From contig NZ_BMQM01000029.1 of NCBI RefSeq assembly GCF_014648115.1, forward strand, positions 1-47,980: 47,980 bases of DNA. Direction: 5' to 3'. This stretch comes from Deinococcus seoulensis. GTDB lineage: Bacteria; Deinococcota; Deinococci; Deinococcales; Deinococcaceae. Each line of letters begins with the position of its first letter. The stretch's first letter is position 1. Positions 9,794-18,553 of this stretch are shown piece by piece. Both the position numbers and the translations under genes were made by a program. The notes below the pieces were generated by a model. That model did no database searches. It was given only the letters and a program-made list of their open reading frames with translations, and was not told where the DNA came from.

Positions 9794-10224
9794 GCCCGCA
9801 CCGCCGTCAACGCCGCGAAGTACGTGCCGGTCGCCTCCGACACGTCGTCGGGGAGGGCTGCCAGCGGCCACCAGCGCACCTGGGCCGCGTCATCCGAGGC
9901 GCGCGGCTCCCCACCTCCAAAGTCGGCCGTGAACACGTGCGTCTCCCACGCCACCACGTTCCCGTCCGGGTACGTGTGCCGGTGGGGAAACACGCCCAGT
10001 GAGCGCAGCGCGCCCACGCTCAGGCCCGTTTCCTCGCGCAGTTCCCGCCGAGCAGTGTCCTCCGGCGACTCCCCGGCGTCCGAACCACCACCCGGCACGT
10101 CCCACAGGGCGTTATCGCCCCGGCGCACCAGCAGGACGGACTCAGCGTGCAGTACAGCAATACCTGCACCCACACGGCGGATCAAGGATGCCTCCGGTGA
10201 ATCAGGCGGGAGCGCGGCGGACAC
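9790..10224 (-). CDS. Nudix hydrolase
   Basis: The 144-aa product is a single Nudix domain. The Nudix box G-x5-E-x7-REUxEExGU is complete at residues 46-68 (G46, E52, R60-E61, E64-E65, G67). VPGGG precedes it. Substrates in this superfamily range from oxidised nucleotides to diphosphate-linked lipids. It sits between crtO and cruF and is translationally coupled to cruF by a 4-bp overlap. It could be a sanitising MutT-like enzyme carried along, or act on a prenyl or nucleotide diphosphate connected to the pathway. The start is GTG at 10224. No leaderless hexamer is seen, so it is probably transcribed from upstream. Confidence 0.88.
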   Translation of the reverse strand: MSAALPPDSPEASLIRRVGAGIAVLHAESVLLVRRGDNALWDVPGGGSDAGESPEDTARRELREETGLSVGALRSLGVFPHRHTYPDGNVVAWETHVFTADFGGGEPRASDDAAQVRWWPLAALPDDVSEATGTYFAALTAVRA

Positions 10225-10226
10225 GC

Positions 10227-10268
10227 CCCCTCACCCCGACCCTCTCCCACGAGGGAAGAGGGAGCAGG
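10227..10268. repeat. REP-like hairpin, copy 2
   Basis: CCCTCTCCC (10240-10248) pairs with GGGAAGAGGG (10252-10261) around a 4-nt loop. Together with the adjoining CCCTCACCCC it is the inverted counterpart of the element at 6880-6926. It lies in the 94-bp gap between crtO and the Nudix gene. Confidence 0.4.
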
Positions 10269-10318
10269 ACAGCACCCTTTTCTGCTCACAGCCCACAGCT
10301 CAGAGCCCACAGCCCCAC

Positions 10319-11854
10319 TCACCGCCATCGGCGCCGCGTCAGGTCTTTCACGAGGACCTGCGCGGCGTTGCGGCCCGAGGCGCCCATGATGCCGCCGCCG
10401 GGGTGGGTGCTGGCGCCGGTCAGGTAGAGGCCCTGCACGCCGGGCCAGCGGTACTGGCTGGCTTTCATCCAGGGGCGGAAGGAGAACATCTGGTCGAAGC
10501 TCATTTCTAGGTGCATGACGTTGCCGCGGTGCAGGCCGAGGTTCGTCTCTAACCACTGCGGGGTCTGGACGAGTTCGCCGACGATGGTGTCGCGGGTGCC
10601 GGGCGCGTAGTGTTCGAAGGCGTTCAGGATGTTCTCGCGGGCTTCGGCGGTTCTGGTTTCCCAGGAGCCGCTGCTGAGTTCGTAGGGGTAGTACTGCGCC
10701 CAGAGCCACAGGGCCTCGCCGCCGGGCGGGGCGAGCGAGTCGTCCACGGCGCTGAAGCTCATGGCGATCAGGGGCGGGTCCTTGGTGGGTTCGCCTGCGA
10801 GGTACTCGCCGTAGCCTTTCATGAGTTGCTGTTCGTTCTTGATCAGCAGGCCCAGGCCGACGCGGCTGTCGGGTTCCCGGTGGTGGCGGTACTTGACCTT
10901 CTCGCTCAGGGCGAGGCGCAGGACCATGCCGAAGCCGTTGCCCACGCGGACCTGCCGGGCGGCGGCGGGCACATGCTCGTCCGGCAGGGCGCCGGCCGTG
11001 GTCAGGATGTGCGCGCCGGACACGACGGCGCGGGCGGTGTACGTCTCGCCGTTCTCCAGCCGGACGCCCTGCGCCTTCCCATCCTTGACGAGGATGTCCT
11101 TCACCGGCGCGTTCACGAACACCTGCCCGCCGTCCGCCTCGATGGCGCGTTTCAGGGCTTTCGTCAGGCCGCCGCTGCCGCCCTTGGGCCGCGCCACACC
11201 ACCCTCGTGGTACAGCGGGTGCCACAGCAGGAACGGCGCACTCAGGGGGTCACTGGGGGGCGGGCCGCTCTGCGCCGCCATCCACACCAGCGGGGCGCGC
11301 ACCCGCTCCTCGGTGAAGTACTCCCGCGCCACGTCCCCGTACGGACGCAGAATCCGGGGCAGCTGCTCCATCCAGTCCTTGCCCTTCCCACTGCTGACCA
11401 CCATCTTCCCCATGTCGAGCGGTCCCGGCGCGGAGTTGAACAGGTCCGCCACGGAGCGCGCAAAAGGCGTCCAGTCATCCAGGAATTTCGTGTACGCCTC
11501 ACCCTGACCGGGAAACAGCGCCTCCAGTTCCCGCGCCGTGCGCCCCGCGTCCCGGTGGATGAACCAGGGCGTCTCGCCATCCGACGCGTGGAACATCGGG
11601 TCCACGTCCAGGTAGTGCAGGCCGTGCCGCGTCAGTTCCAGTTCCCGCACCACGGGCGTCATGCGGATCAGGATGTGCGCGCTGCCGCCGTAATCGAAGC
11701 GGTACCCCGGCACCAGTTCCTCGGTACTCACGGCGCCCCCCACGATGTGCCGCCGCTCGAACACGCCCACCTTCAGGCCCGCCTTCGCGGCGTACGCGGC
11801 GGTCACCAGCGCGTTGTGGCCCGCCCCCATCACGATCACGTCGAAATCCGGCAT
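10319..11854 (-). CDS. crtO: Carotenoid ketolase / CrtO-type FAD oxidoreductase
   Basis: The 511-aa protein opens with [20 protein letters not shown] (an FAD-binding GxGxxN Rossmann motif) and [23 protein letters not shown], typical of CrtO beta-carotene/gamma-carotene ketolases related to phytoene desaturases. It ends with [23 protein letters not shown], the conserved C-terminal FAD/substrate motif. D. radiodurans CrtO is, as I recall, also about 511 aa. In deinoxanthin synthesis CrtO introduces the 4-keto group. The start at 11854 is chosen over a longer in-frame ATG at 12034 because the family begins at this position, CAGACT ends 7 nt upstream (probable leaderless -10), and the extension would overlap the divergent acetyltransferase gene. 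It is the first gene of the carotenoid cluster. Confidence 0.92.
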   Translation of the reverse strand: MPDFDVIVMGAGHNALVTAAYAAKAGLKVGVFERRHIVGGAVSTEELVPGYRFDYGGSAHILIRMTPVVRELELTRHGLHYLDVDPMFHASDGETPWFIHRDAGRTARELEALFPGQGEAYTKFLDDWTPFARSVADLFNSAPGPLDMGKMVVSSGKGKDWMEQLPRILRPYGDVAREYFTEERVRAPLVWMAAQSGPPPSDPLSAPFLLWHPLYHEGGVARPKGGSGGLTKALKRAIEADGGQVFVNAPVKDILVKDGKAQGVRLENGETYTARAVVSGAHILTTAGALPDEHVPAAARQVRVGNGFGMVLRLALSEKVKYRHHREPDSRVGLGLLIKNEQQLMKGYGEYLAGEPTKDPPLIAMSFSAVDDSLAPPGGEALWLWAQYYPYELSSGSWETRTAEARENILNAFEHYAPGTRDTIVGELVQTPQWLETNLGLHRGNVMHLEMSFDQMFSFRPWMKASQYRWPGVQGLYLTGASTHPGGGIMGASGRNAAQVLVKDLTRRRWR

Positions 11855-11861
11855 CCCGCGC

Positions 11862-11867
11862 AGTCTG
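11862..11867 (-). promoter_or_regulatory. -10-like hexamer CAGACT before crtO
   Basis: CAGACT ends 7 nt before the crtO ATG. It differs from the TAGACT seen before mutY, uppS and the CvpA-like gene only in the first base, so crtO is probably also leaderless. Confidence 0.45.
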
Positions 11868-11951
11868 CCACGCCCGCGCCAGGGCAGAGCGTCAGCCCGC
11901 ACGCAGAAGCGCTGGCTCACTCCCCCCGTCGCGGCCGGTGCATCATGACCC

Positions 11952-12407
11952 ATGACTCCCTTCCGCATCCGCCGCCTGGGACCCGGCGACGAGGCCGCCC
12001 TGGAACGCCTCGCGCACGACGAGACCGACTTCACGGACGAACCGCCCAGCCCACCCCTGACCCCGGACGCCGCCCGCGCGTACCTCAGCGACCCTGGCGT
12101 GTGTCACTGGCACGCCGAGGACGACAGCGGCCACCCGGTGGGGTTCCTGATGGCGTACCGGCACCGCCGCCGCAACGGCGACCCGCTGGACGTGATGTTC
12201 GAGGAGATCGGCGTCCGCCAGGACTGGCGGGGGCGTGGCGTGGGCCGCGCCCTGGTCTCGGCCCTGCACGCCCACATGCGCGAACAGGGCGTCCGCAGCG
12301 TGTGGGTGGCCGCCGACAGCGAGGAGGCGCAGACCTTCTACCGCGCCTGCGGGTACGACACCGACGAGTTGCAGGGCGTGATCCTCAGCCGGACCCTGGA
12401 CCTCTGA
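11952..12407 (+). CDS. GNAT-family N-acetyltransferase
   Basis: The 151-aa single-domain protein has the acetyl-CoA-binding motif [18 protein letters not shown] (R/Q-x-x-G-x-G/A) at about residues 90-107, followed by the AxxFYRxxGY block ([11 protein letters not shown]) near residues 130-140. This is the complete GNAT fold at normal length. It is divergent from crtO across a 97-bp gap. A substrate cannot be read from the sequence. The ATG at 11952 puts the protein start ([17 protein letters not shown]) at the expected first beta-strand. Confidence 0.87.
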   Translation: MTPFRIRRLGPGDEAALERLAHDETDFTDEPPSPPLTPDAARAYLSDPGVCHWHAEDDSGHPVGFLMAYRHRRRNGDPLDVMFEEIGVRQDWRGRGVGRALVSALHAHMREQGVRSVWVAADSEEAQTFYRACGYDTDELQGVILSRTLDL

Positions 12408-12442
12408 ACCTGCGCGACAGAGGCGAGTAAGAGTGCGGGGGG

Positions 12443-12448
12443 TACGCT
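12443..12448 (+). promoter_or_regulatory. -10 hexamer TACGCT of a probable leaderless promoter
   Basis: TACGCT ends 7 nt before the ATG of the 76-aa membrane protein, leaving no leader. Confidence 0.5.
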
Positions 12449-12455
12449 GCGTGGC

Positions 12456-12686
12456 ATGTTCGGTCGTCGCGTGCCCCCCCATATCGTGTTCGCCTCTAGC
12501 GTTGCGCTGGCCGTGCTGTGTGCGGTCCTGGCGTTCCTGTCCGCGCAGTCCCAGAGCTGGGTGTGGGCGGGCGTGGGGGCGGTCCTGGCGGTGTGGTTCG
12601 CGGTGGATGCGTTCCGGTCGTTCTCGTGGGCGCAGGCGAAGAAACGCCAGGATGCCGAGAAGGCCGCCCAGAACGGTCACCGCTGA
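12456..12686 (+). CDS. Small two-helix membrane protein of unknown function
   Basis: The 76-aa product has two predicted transmembrane helices (about residues 9-29 and 34-52, separated by a short QSQSW turn) and a charged cytosolic tail (AQAKKRQDAEKAAQNGHR) with helical, possibly coiled-coil character. It begins MFGRRVPPH, consistent with positive-inside topology. The leaderless-type hexamer TACGCT just upstream supports the start. I do not recognise the family. It is flanked by two GNAT genes, the second convergent. Confidence 0.7.
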   Translation: MFGRRVPPHIVFASSVALAVLCAVLAFLSAQSQSWVWAGVGAVLAVWFAVDAFRSFSWAQAKKRQDAEKAAQNGHR

Positions 12687-12733
12687 GGTGGTGGCCGCTG
12701 AGTGTTCGGCCCGGTCCTGTCACGGGGCCGTGA

Positions 12734-13333
12734 CTATCCCCCGGTCTGGGTTTTCCTGATCCAGTAGCGCATGGGTTTGGGCGTTTCGTGGTGGTCGCCC
12801 AGGTCCTTCCAGCTCAGGGTGGTGGTCAGGTCCGGGCGTTCCGTGTAGCCGCGCGCGGCCCAGAAGGCGTGGTGCGTGCGGTACGGGGTGGGCCGCGCCG
12901 GGTGGTCGTCCGGGCGCTGCACGGCGCAGAACGCGGTGGTGCGCAGGCCCAGGCGGGCGGCGTGCGCCTCGCGGTGGTCGAAGAAGGCGTGACCCAGGCC
13001 GCGCCCGCGGTACTCGGCGGTCAGGACGCTCTCGCCCAGGTACAGCACGTCAGCCGGGTCGAATTCCGGGGCGTGCAGGGGCGCGCGGATGTCGTCGGTC
13101 TCCTGCGTGAGCGGCAGGGCGCTGCTGGCCCCCACGATGGCCTCGCCGTCACGGGCCAGCACGATGATCGCGTCCGGGGCGTTCAGGTACGTCTGCAGGT
13201 AGCGTTCCTCGTAGGCGGGGTCGCCGTCGTACAGGTACGGGTACGCGCGGAACACCAGGGTTCGCAGGCGGGCCAGTTCGGGAATGAACGGGGCGAGTTC
13301 CGGCCCGCCGACGGTGGTGACGCTCAGGTTCAA
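12734..13333 (-). CDS. GNAT-family N-acetyltransferase
   Basis: The 199-aa protein contains VLARDGEAIVGASSALPL (beta-4 region), YLGESVLTAEYRGRGLGHAFFDHRE with the acetyl-CoA-binding R-x-x-G-x-G core, and THHAFWAARGYTERPDL at the position of the conserved GY block. I place the start at TTG 13333, which shares a 4-bp overlap with the end of the preceding SnoaL-like gene and begins exactly at the first plausible beta-strand (LNLSVTTVGG). The longer frame upstream runs through the SnoaL gene and is not credible. The pair forms a two-gene operon. It ends next to a 16-bp palindrome (12719-12734) that lies between it and the convergent small membrane-protein gene. Confidence 0.82.
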   Translation of the reverse strand: MNLSVTTVGGPELAPFIPELARLRTLVFRAYPYLYDGDPAYEERYLQTYLNAPDAIIVLARDGEAIVGASSALPLTQETDDIRAPLHAPEFDPADVLYLGESVLTAEYRGRGLGHAFFDHREAHAARLGLRTTAFCAVQRPDDHPARPTPYRTHHAFWAARGYTERPDLTTTLSWKDLGDHHETPKPMRYWIRKTQTGG

Positions 13334-13758
13334 GCGCTGCCCTGCCCGACCTGCCGGGTCCAGTCCGCGAGGTTGTAGTAGTTGGTGACGCGGGCGATCT
13401 TTCCGCCGCGCAGGTCGAAGAACGCGCCGACCGGCAGCACGTACCGCTGCCCGGCCGCTTCGGGCAGGCCGGGGTCGGTTTTCAGGTACTCGCCGTGAAT
13501 GACGAACTCGGCGCTGGCGCGCGTGCCGTCCGGGGTGGCCATGACGACCAGGTCCTCGGCGCGCTCGCGGTAGTGGGCGTCCATCTTGGCCAGGAAGGCG
13601 CGGAAGGCGTCCAGGCCGGTCTGCGTGTCGCCCTCGTTGATGTCGTGGCGGACGTCGTCGGTCAGCAGGGCCAGCATGCCGGGCGCGTCGCCGCGGTTGA
13701 AGGCGTCGTAGTAGGCCTGCACGAGTTGAACGGCGCCGGGTGTCGTGGGGTCGGTCAT
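13330..13758 (-). CDS. SnoaL/ketosteroid-isomerase-like (NTF2-fold) protein
   Basis: The 142-aa product matches the small NTF2-like fold. An N-terminal helix reads LVQAYYDAFNRGDAPGMLALLTDDVRHDINEG, then LDAFRAFLAKMDAHYRERAEDLVVM, and a C-terminal strand RGGKIARVTNYYNLADWTRQVG. This pattern is typical of SnoaL_2/nuclear transport factor 2-like proteins annotated as ketosteroid isomerase-related. The start is ATG 13758, preceded by TATCCT ending 7 nt upstream; an earlier in-frame ATG at 13818 is rejected because it lies upstream of that promoter. The gene overlaps the downstream acetyltransferase by 4 bp. The natural substrate is unknown. Confidence 0.85.
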   Translation of the reverse strand: MTDPTTPGAVQLVQAYYDAFNRGDAPGMLALLTDDVRHDINEGDTQTGLDAFRAFLAKMDAHYRERAEDLVVMATPDGTRASAEFVIHGEYLKTDPGLPEAAGQRYVLPVGAFFDLRGGKIARVTNYYNLADWTRQVGQGSA

Positions 13759-13765
13759 GCGGGTC

Positions 13766-13771
13766 AGGATA
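13766..13771 (-). promoter_or_regulatory. -10 hexamer TATCCT of a probable leaderless promoter
   Basis: TATCCT ends 7 nt upstream of the ATG of the SnoaL-like gene. Confidence 0.5.
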
Positions 13772-13810
13772 CGGCAGGGGCCGGGTCGGGCGGCACGCGG
13801 GTCCCAGCCT

Positions 13811-13824
13811 GCCCTCATGAGGGC
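13811..13824. promoter_or_regulatory. Perfect 14-bp palindrome in a divergent promoter region
   Basis: GCCCTCATGAGGGC is a perfect palindrome lying between the divergent SnoaL-like gene (start 13758) and the 512-aa gene (start 13950). The spacing and position suit a dimeric repressor or activator, but no regulator is identified. Confidence 0.4.
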
Positions 13825-13872
13825 CGGTCATGCTGCCGTGCGGGAAAATCTGCGGTTGCGCGCGAGTATTTC

Positions 13873-13881
13873 TGCTACTTT
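13873..13881 (+). promoter_or_regulatory. Extended -10 promoter TGCTACTTT
   Basis: TG-N-TACTTT lies about 70 bp upstream of the 512-aa gene in a local AT-rich patch. No clear -35 is seen, as expected for extended -10 promoters. It resembles the TGCTATGCT element before the bc1 operon. The resulting mRNA would carry a leader with the GGAGG SD at 13936-13940. Confidence 0.45.
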
Positions 13882-13949
13882 AGGAACAATTTACCCACAC
13901 CCGACGCGCCCCGAGTGCCCAGGGACGCTCGCAACGGAGGAGTCATCGC

Positions 13950-15488
13950 GTGAAATCAATCCGGTACATCGTTACCCGTCCCTGCCTTCAGGAAGGCAGT
14001 CTGCGTCTCCTCAAGTACCTGGAAAGCACCTTCCCGAACGCGGGACCGGCCGTGCTGGTCGACGAGAAAGGCGATGAGCACCCGGTGCAGGTGGACCTGG
14101 ACCGCATGCGGGTGTGGGGGCTGGGCGGGCTGTACCACGCGCAGCACCTGGGCGTGAACGACGTACTGATCCTCACGACGCTCGCGCCGGGCCGGTATCA
14201 GGTCGAGTCGGTCGTGAAACCGCACGCCCCGGCCCCGCAGCCGCGCCGTGAGGTGCCGCGCCCGCCCGAGACGCGCCGCGTGGTGGTGTCGTCCACGCCG
14301 CACGTCCGTGAGATCCGCACGCAGACCGTCACCCCGCCCGTCCCGCAGGCGAAGGCCGACGCGCAGAGACCAGAAACGCAGAGACCAGACGCGCAGAAAT
14401 CCGACGTGCAGAAATCCGAGGTGCGCAAACCGGACGCCTCCACCCTGGACGCACCCAGGCCGGAGGCGCAGAAGTCCGCCGCGCCGCAGGCCGTGACGCC
14501 CGAGGCGCGTCCGGCCGAGGTGCGTGTCACGGAGGTCCGCACGGCCCGCGTGCAGTCCGGCACTGCCCAGCCCGGCGCTGCCCAGTCCGCGCCTGCCCAG
14601 CGGGGCACGGTGCGACAGGGCACGGTGCAACAGGGCACGGTGCAGCCCAGCGGGGCCGCCTCGGCCAGCGTGCGGGCGGTACCCTCCGGCGGGTCCAGTG
14701 CGCCCCTGCGCACGCTGGACGTGAACTTCGACGCCCCGGCCGCCGTCCTGACCGCGCCGGTCGCCCCGGCCCCCGCCGTGCCTGCCCCCGCCGCGTCCAG
14801 TCCCGCCGCACCCGATACCAGGGCGCTGGACGCCGGGGCGCAACTGGCGGAACTGGCGGCCCTGACCGGCTACCGCCTGGAGCACCTGGGCGGCGGTGTG
14901 CTGCGCCTGAACGCCGAACTGGGCACGCACGGGTACTCGGTGCTGGTCGCCACCAGCGAGGACGCCCTTCAGACACCCGCCTGGAAGGAGAACGCCGATT
15001 ACTGCGTGCTGCTGACCTCCGAGACCAGCCGCCCGGCGAACACGCCCTGCCTGACCCGCGAGGCGCTGGCCGCGCTGATCGAGCACGCGCAACTGGCGCC
15101 GCTGTCCCCGGTGGACCTGCGCGGGTACTGGAAGGCCGGGAGCATCGACCTGGAATCGGCGGCCAGCGTGGCGGAACTGGTCAGTTCTCACCTCGCGCAG
15201 CGCGGCGCGTTCAGTTTCGTGCTGCTCACGCTCGCGCAGCAGCCGGCGCACTCGGTGGTCAGCGTGCCGCGCCTCGCCGAGCGGCTGGGCAGCGGCGTGA
15301 ACTACGCCGAACTGGGCAGCATCCTCGACACCCTGACCCGCGCGCCCTTCCTGGCCCTGACGCCCCTGCCCGGCGGGCAGTACCTGCTGCGGGTGGGCGT
15401 GCCGGAACTGCTGGCCGACCTGTCCGAGTACGCCGAGGGTGTGCGCCGCCGCGTCCGCACGCCCGCCCGTGAGGTCGCGCGCGCCTGA
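13950..15488 (+). CDS. Uncharacterised Deinococcus-type protein with disordered Pro/Ala/Gln linker
   Basis: The 512-aa protein has three parts. An N-terminal globular region (1-95; [11 protein letters not shown]..., [17 protein letters not shown]) looks like a small alpha/beta or beta-barrel domain. A long low-complexity linker (about 95-290) is rich in Pro, Ala, Gln and Lys, with repeats such as [10 protein letters not shown] and three tandem (R/Q)GTV(R/Q)Q units. The C-terminal domain (about 290-505) reads [26 protein letters not shown] and later [24 protein letters not shown], which may be winged-helix-like. There is no signal peptide or membrane segment, so it is probably cytosolic and possibly nucleic-acid-associated. 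I do not recognise it. It is preceded by GGAGG and an extended -10 promoter, followed by a terminator, and is therefore monocistronic. Its neighbour downstream is the repair gene mutY. Confidence 0.75.
   Translation: MKSIRYIVTRPCLQEGSLRLLKYLESTFPNAGPAVLVDEKGDEHPVQVDLDRMRVWGLGGLYHAQHLGVNDVLILTTLAPGRYQVESVVKPHAPAPQPRREVPRPPETRRVVVSSTPHVREIRTQTVTPPVPQAKADAQRPETQRPDAQKSDVQKSEVRKPDASTLDAPRPEAQKSAAPQAVTPEARPAEVRVTEVRTARVQSGTAQPGAAQSAPAQRGTVRQGTVQQGTVQPSGAASASVRAVPSGGSSAPLRTLDVNFDAPAAVLTAPVAPAPAVPAPAASSPAAPDTRALDAGAQLAELAALTGYRLEHLGGGVLRLNAELGTHGYSVLVATSEDALQTPAWKENADYCVLLTSETSRPANTPCLTREALAALIEHAQLAPLSPVDLRGYWKAGSIDLESAASVAELVSSHLAQRGAFSFVLLTLAQQPAHSVVSVPRLAERLGSGVNYAELGSILDTLTRAPFLALTPLPGGQYLLRVGVPELLADLSEYAEGVRRRVRTPAREVARA
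14601..14645 (+). repeat. Tandem 15-bp repeat, three units, within the linker of the 512-aa protein
   Basis: The unit (C)AGGGCACGGTGCAA occurs three times in register at 14601-14645 and encodes repeated GTV(R/Q)Q. Such in-frame tandem repeats can change linker length between strains. Confidence 0.7.
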
Positions 15489-15507
15489 ACGCCACCCGCC
15501 CGTCCTG

Positions 15508-15541
15508 CACCCCGGAAAGCCGAAGCGCCGGGGTGTTTTCC
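15508..15541 (+). terminator. Intrinsic terminator after the 512-aa gene
   Basis: CACCCCGG (15508-15515) and CCGGGGTG (15528-15535) form an 8-bp stem, followed by TTTTCC. It starts 20 bp after the stop codon. Confidence 0.75.
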
Positions 15542-15613
15542 TGTGCTGCGGCAGGTGCGGTGGGCCGTTTCGGGATGGTGTCGGACGCGCCCGTCGCGCG
15601 GTCCGGGCGGCCC

Positions 15614-15619
15614 TAGACT
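15614..15619 (+). promoter_or_regulatory. -10 hexamer TAGACT of a probable leaderless promoter (mutY)
   Basis: TAGACT ends 6 nt before the GTG start of mutY. The same hexamer at the same distance precedes uppS. Confidence 0.6.
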
Positions 15620-15625
15620 GCCCGC

Positions 15626-16702
15626 GTGACCCGTACCGCATCACCCGCCTCCGCGCTGCCCGCCGCTGCCCCGGCCCTGGCTGATCTGGCCCCGGTTGAT
15701 CTGTCGGCGGTGCGCGCGGCGCTGCTGGCGTGGTTCGACCGGACCGGCCGCACCCTGCCCTGGCGTGCCGGGCCGGAGGGCGCGCGGGACCCGTACCGCG
15801 TGTGGGTCGCGGAAATTCTGCTTCAGCAGACGCAGGTGGCGCGTGGAACGGTCTACTATGACCGTTTTCTGACAGCCTTCCCGACCGTGCAGGATCTCGC
15901 GGCCGCGCCGCAGGAAGCAGTCCTGAAAGCCTGGGAGGGTTGCGGGTACTACGCCCGCGCGCGGAACCTGCACCGGGCCGCGCAGCAGGTCGCGCAGGAC
16001 GGCTTTCCCGGTTCGTATGACGGGTGGCTGGCCCTGCCGGGCGTGGGGCCGTACACGGCGGCGGCTGTCAGCAGCCTCGCGCTGAACGAGGCCCGCGCCG
16101 TGAACGACGGCAACGTGCGCCGCGTCCTGGCCCGCCTGCACGCCGAGGCGCAGCCCACGCCCGCCTGGGTGCAGGCCCGCGCCGACGCGCTGCTGGACCC
16201 GGCGCGGCCCGGCGCGTGGAACGAGGCGGTCATGGACCTGGGCGCGACCGTCTGCACGCCCGCCGCGCCCCGCTGCGGCGCGTGCCCGTTGCAGGGCTGG
16301 TGCGCGGCGTTCGCGTCCGGGGCGCCCGCCGCCTACCCCGCCCCGAAGGTGCGCGCCGCCGTGCCGGACGTACCGGTGGTGGCCGTCCTGATCGGCACGC
16401 CGCAACGGGCGGCACTGGAACGCCGCGCGGGCACGCTGCTGGGCGGCCTGATGGGCCTGCCGGCCGAACCGCTCGCCAGCGGCGAGACCCCGCAGGCGGC
16501 CCTGGAGCGCCTGTGCGCCCGCCTGAACGCCAGCCCCGGCGCGTTCCTGGGCACCCTGACGCACGTCATGACGCACCGCCGCGTCACGCTGCACCTGTAC
16601 GCCGCGCAGGCCGACCTGCCGCGCCACGTGGTGGCCGACGAGGCCCTGTCGCGGCTGGATCAGAAGGCGCTGGCCCTGGCCGCGCAGCCCGCGCTGCTGT
16701 GA
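15626..16702 (+). CDS. mutY: A/G-specific adenine DNA glycosylase
   Basis: The 358-aa MutY removes adenine mispaired with 8-oxoguanine in base-excision repair. Visible family features are Glu63 in [14 protein letters not shown] (catalytic acid and 8-oxoG recognition), the helix-hairpin-helix [16 protein letters not shown] (137-152), Asp161 in [11 protein letters not shown], and the [4Fe-4S] ligands C210-x6-C217-x2-C220-x5-C226. The C-terminal third (about 235-350) corresponds to the Nudix-like 8-oxoG-reading domain and contains a [14 protein letters not shown] segment. The start is GTG at 15626, supported by TAGACT 6 nt upstream. It is monocistronic or loosely followed by uppS, which has its own promoter. 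Confidence 0.96.
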   Translation: MTRTASPASALPAAAPALADLAPVDLSAVRAALLAWFDRTGRTLPWRAGPEGARDPYRVWVAEILLQQTQVARGTVYYDRFLTAFPTVQDLAAAPQEAVLKAWEGCGYYARARNLHRAAQQVAQDGFPGSYDGWLALPGVGPYTAAAVSSLALNEARAVNDGNVRRVLARLHAEAQPTPAWVQARADALLDPARPGAWNEAVMDLGATVCTPAAPRCGACPLQGWCAAFASGAPAAYPAPKVRAAVPDVPVVAVLIGTPQRAALERRAGTLLGGLMGLPAEPLASGETPQAALERLCARLNASPGAFLGTLTHVMTHRRVTLHLYAAQADLPRHVVADEALSRLDQKALALAAQPALL

Positions 16703-16776
16703 AGGTGGGGCTGTGACCGCGCGGGCGCACGGGGCCGCCTCGTCCGTTCGGGGGGCGTGAACGCCGCCCGGCGCGT

Positions 16777-16782
16777 TAGACT
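16777..16782 (+). promoter_or_regulatory. -10 hexamer TAGACT of a probable leaderless promoter (uppS)
   Basis: TAGACT ends 6 nt before the ATG of uppS. Confidence 0.6.
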
Positions 16783-16788
16783 GCGTGC

Positions 16789-17619
<831 letters not shown>

Positions 17620-17661
17620 CCCTGGCCCTGCTCCCCCCGCGCGCTGGTCCCGTGCACCGGT

Positions 17662-17693
17662 AAGGCCGCTCCCTGTTCTCGGGGGCGGTCTTC
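17662..17693 (+). terminator. Intrinsic terminator after uppS
   Basis: AAGGCCGCTCCC pairs with GGGGGCGGTCTT (one mismatch and one G-U) around TGTTCTC, followed by CTGTCT. It lies 43 bp after the uppS stop. Confidence 0.65.
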
Positions 17694-17785
17694 TGTCTGG
17701 CGGCGGCGGTCAGCAGGGTGCCGCCGCAGTACCCCCAGAGGGGGCCATGCCAGGACCGCTTGACGGGCCCTGCCCGGCCCATTAC

Positions 17786-17822
17786 CCCGAAAATGTCGGC
17801 CTCATGGGTTGTTTCGGGTTTT
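17786..17822 (+). terminator. Second terminator-like hairpin upstream of the DUF11 locus
   Basis: CCCGAAA (17786-17792) pairs with TTTCGGG (17812-17818), followed by TTTT. The loop is long (19 nt), so this is a weak candidate. It may insulate the DUF11 promoter from read-through. The rest of the 375-bp gap holds a CCCCC-AGA-GGGGG palindrome near 17731 and the direct repeats described at 17900. Confidence 0.3.
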
Positions 17823-17899
17823 CGTGAGACGTGCGCCGCAGCGGGTTGCCCGGTCAGTTGTGCGGCTATTCCAGCCATGCCGGAATTCTCACAAATTCT

Positions 17900-17915
17900 G
17901 TAAGTCACCCGTAAG
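17900..17915 (+). promoter_or_regulatory. GTAAG-N6-GTAAG direct repeat, candidate response-regulator box
   Basis: GTAAG at 17900-17904 is repeated at 17911-17915, an 11-bp period that puts both half-sites on one face of the helix, as for OmpR/PhoB-type regulators. A possible -10 (TACGCT, 17927-17932) follows 11 bp later. The same arrangement occurs before the 1581-aa DUF11 gene at 28686. Confidence 0.5.
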
Positions 17916-17994
17916 ACCGTGATTCCTACGCTGCCTTCAGTTAGACGAGCGGTCTGCTCAGAACAGCCCGACCCGCCGCCCTCAAGGAGAACGC

Positions 17995-18492
17995 ATGAAC
18001 ATCCGCATCCCCATCATCCTGAGCACCCTGCTGATCGGCACGGCCCTGGCGCAGAACGCCAGTCCGCTGAGCCTGGACCTGAGCACCGCTCTGGTCCGCA
18101 GCGTCAAGGTCGACGGCAAGGTCACCGAGCAGCTGTCCCCCAACCCCAGGACCGTGCTGCCGGGCGACGTCATCAGCCAGATCGTCACGGTCCGCAACAC
18201 CTCCAAGAACCCCCTGGCCAGCGTGCCCGTCACGCTGCCCGTCCCCAAGGCCACCATGTACGTCGCCCCCGAGAAGGGCATGAACGTGGCCCTCACCGAG
18301 TACTCCATCGACGGCGGCAAGACCTTTGCCGTTGCTCCGCTGAAAAAGAAGATCACGGTCACCGAGAACGGCAAAAGCGTGATCAAGGAGGTGGAAGTGA
18401 AACCCAGCGAGTACACGACCGTCCGCTGGACGATCCGTGAAATCAGCGCCAATCAGGCACTGAAATTCGGTTACCGCGCCCAGGTCCGCTGA
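17995..18492 (+). CDS. Small exported DUF11-like beta-sandwich protein
   Basis: The 165-aa precursor has a clear Sec signal peptide (IPIILSTLLIGTALAQ, cleavage probably after ALA/Q). The mature part is a single beta-sandwich unit: VLPGDVISQIVTVRNTSKNPLASVPVTLPVP and YSIDGGKTFAV match the pattern of DUF11/CARDB-like repeats, in which a G-D-x-(h)-x-Y/Q-x-(h)-x-V-x-N motif opens each unit. It ends with a strand KFGYRAQVR. An AAGGAGA SD lies 8 nt before the ATG. It is the first gene of the DUF11 locus and is followed after 61 bp by the 772-aa member with no terminator between, so the two are probably co-transcribed. It could be a minor subunit or a periplasmic partner of the larger repeat proteins. 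Confidence 0.8.
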   Translation: MNIRIPIILSTLLIGTALAQNASPLSLDLSTALVRSVKVDGKVTEQLSPNPRTVLPGDVISQIVTVRNTSKNPLASVPVTLPVPKATMYVAPEKGMNVALTEYSIDGGKTFAVAPLKKKITVTENGKSVIKEVEVKPSEYTTVRWTIREISANQALKFGYRAQVR

Positions 18493-18553
18493 ACTTCAGC
18501 AGGTTCACCCCGCCCCCCCCGACCCGCCCACTTTCTTTTCCCGGAGGAAAACC

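Noticed and set aside
12719..12734. GTCACGG-GG-CCGTGAC palindrome as a terminator
   Set aside because: The loop would be only 2 nt and no T-tract follows on either strand. It may be a chance palindrome or a weak bidirectional signal between convergent genes.
13870..13900. Radiation/desiccation response motif upstream of the 512-aa gene
   Set aside because: The AT-rich patch does not match the 17-bp palindromic consensus, and no such site was found elsewhere in the window.
14200..14700. CRISPR-like array in the repetitive part of the 512-aa gene
   Set aside because: Repeats are short (15-18 bp), directly adjacent without unique spacers, and in frame within a coding sequence.
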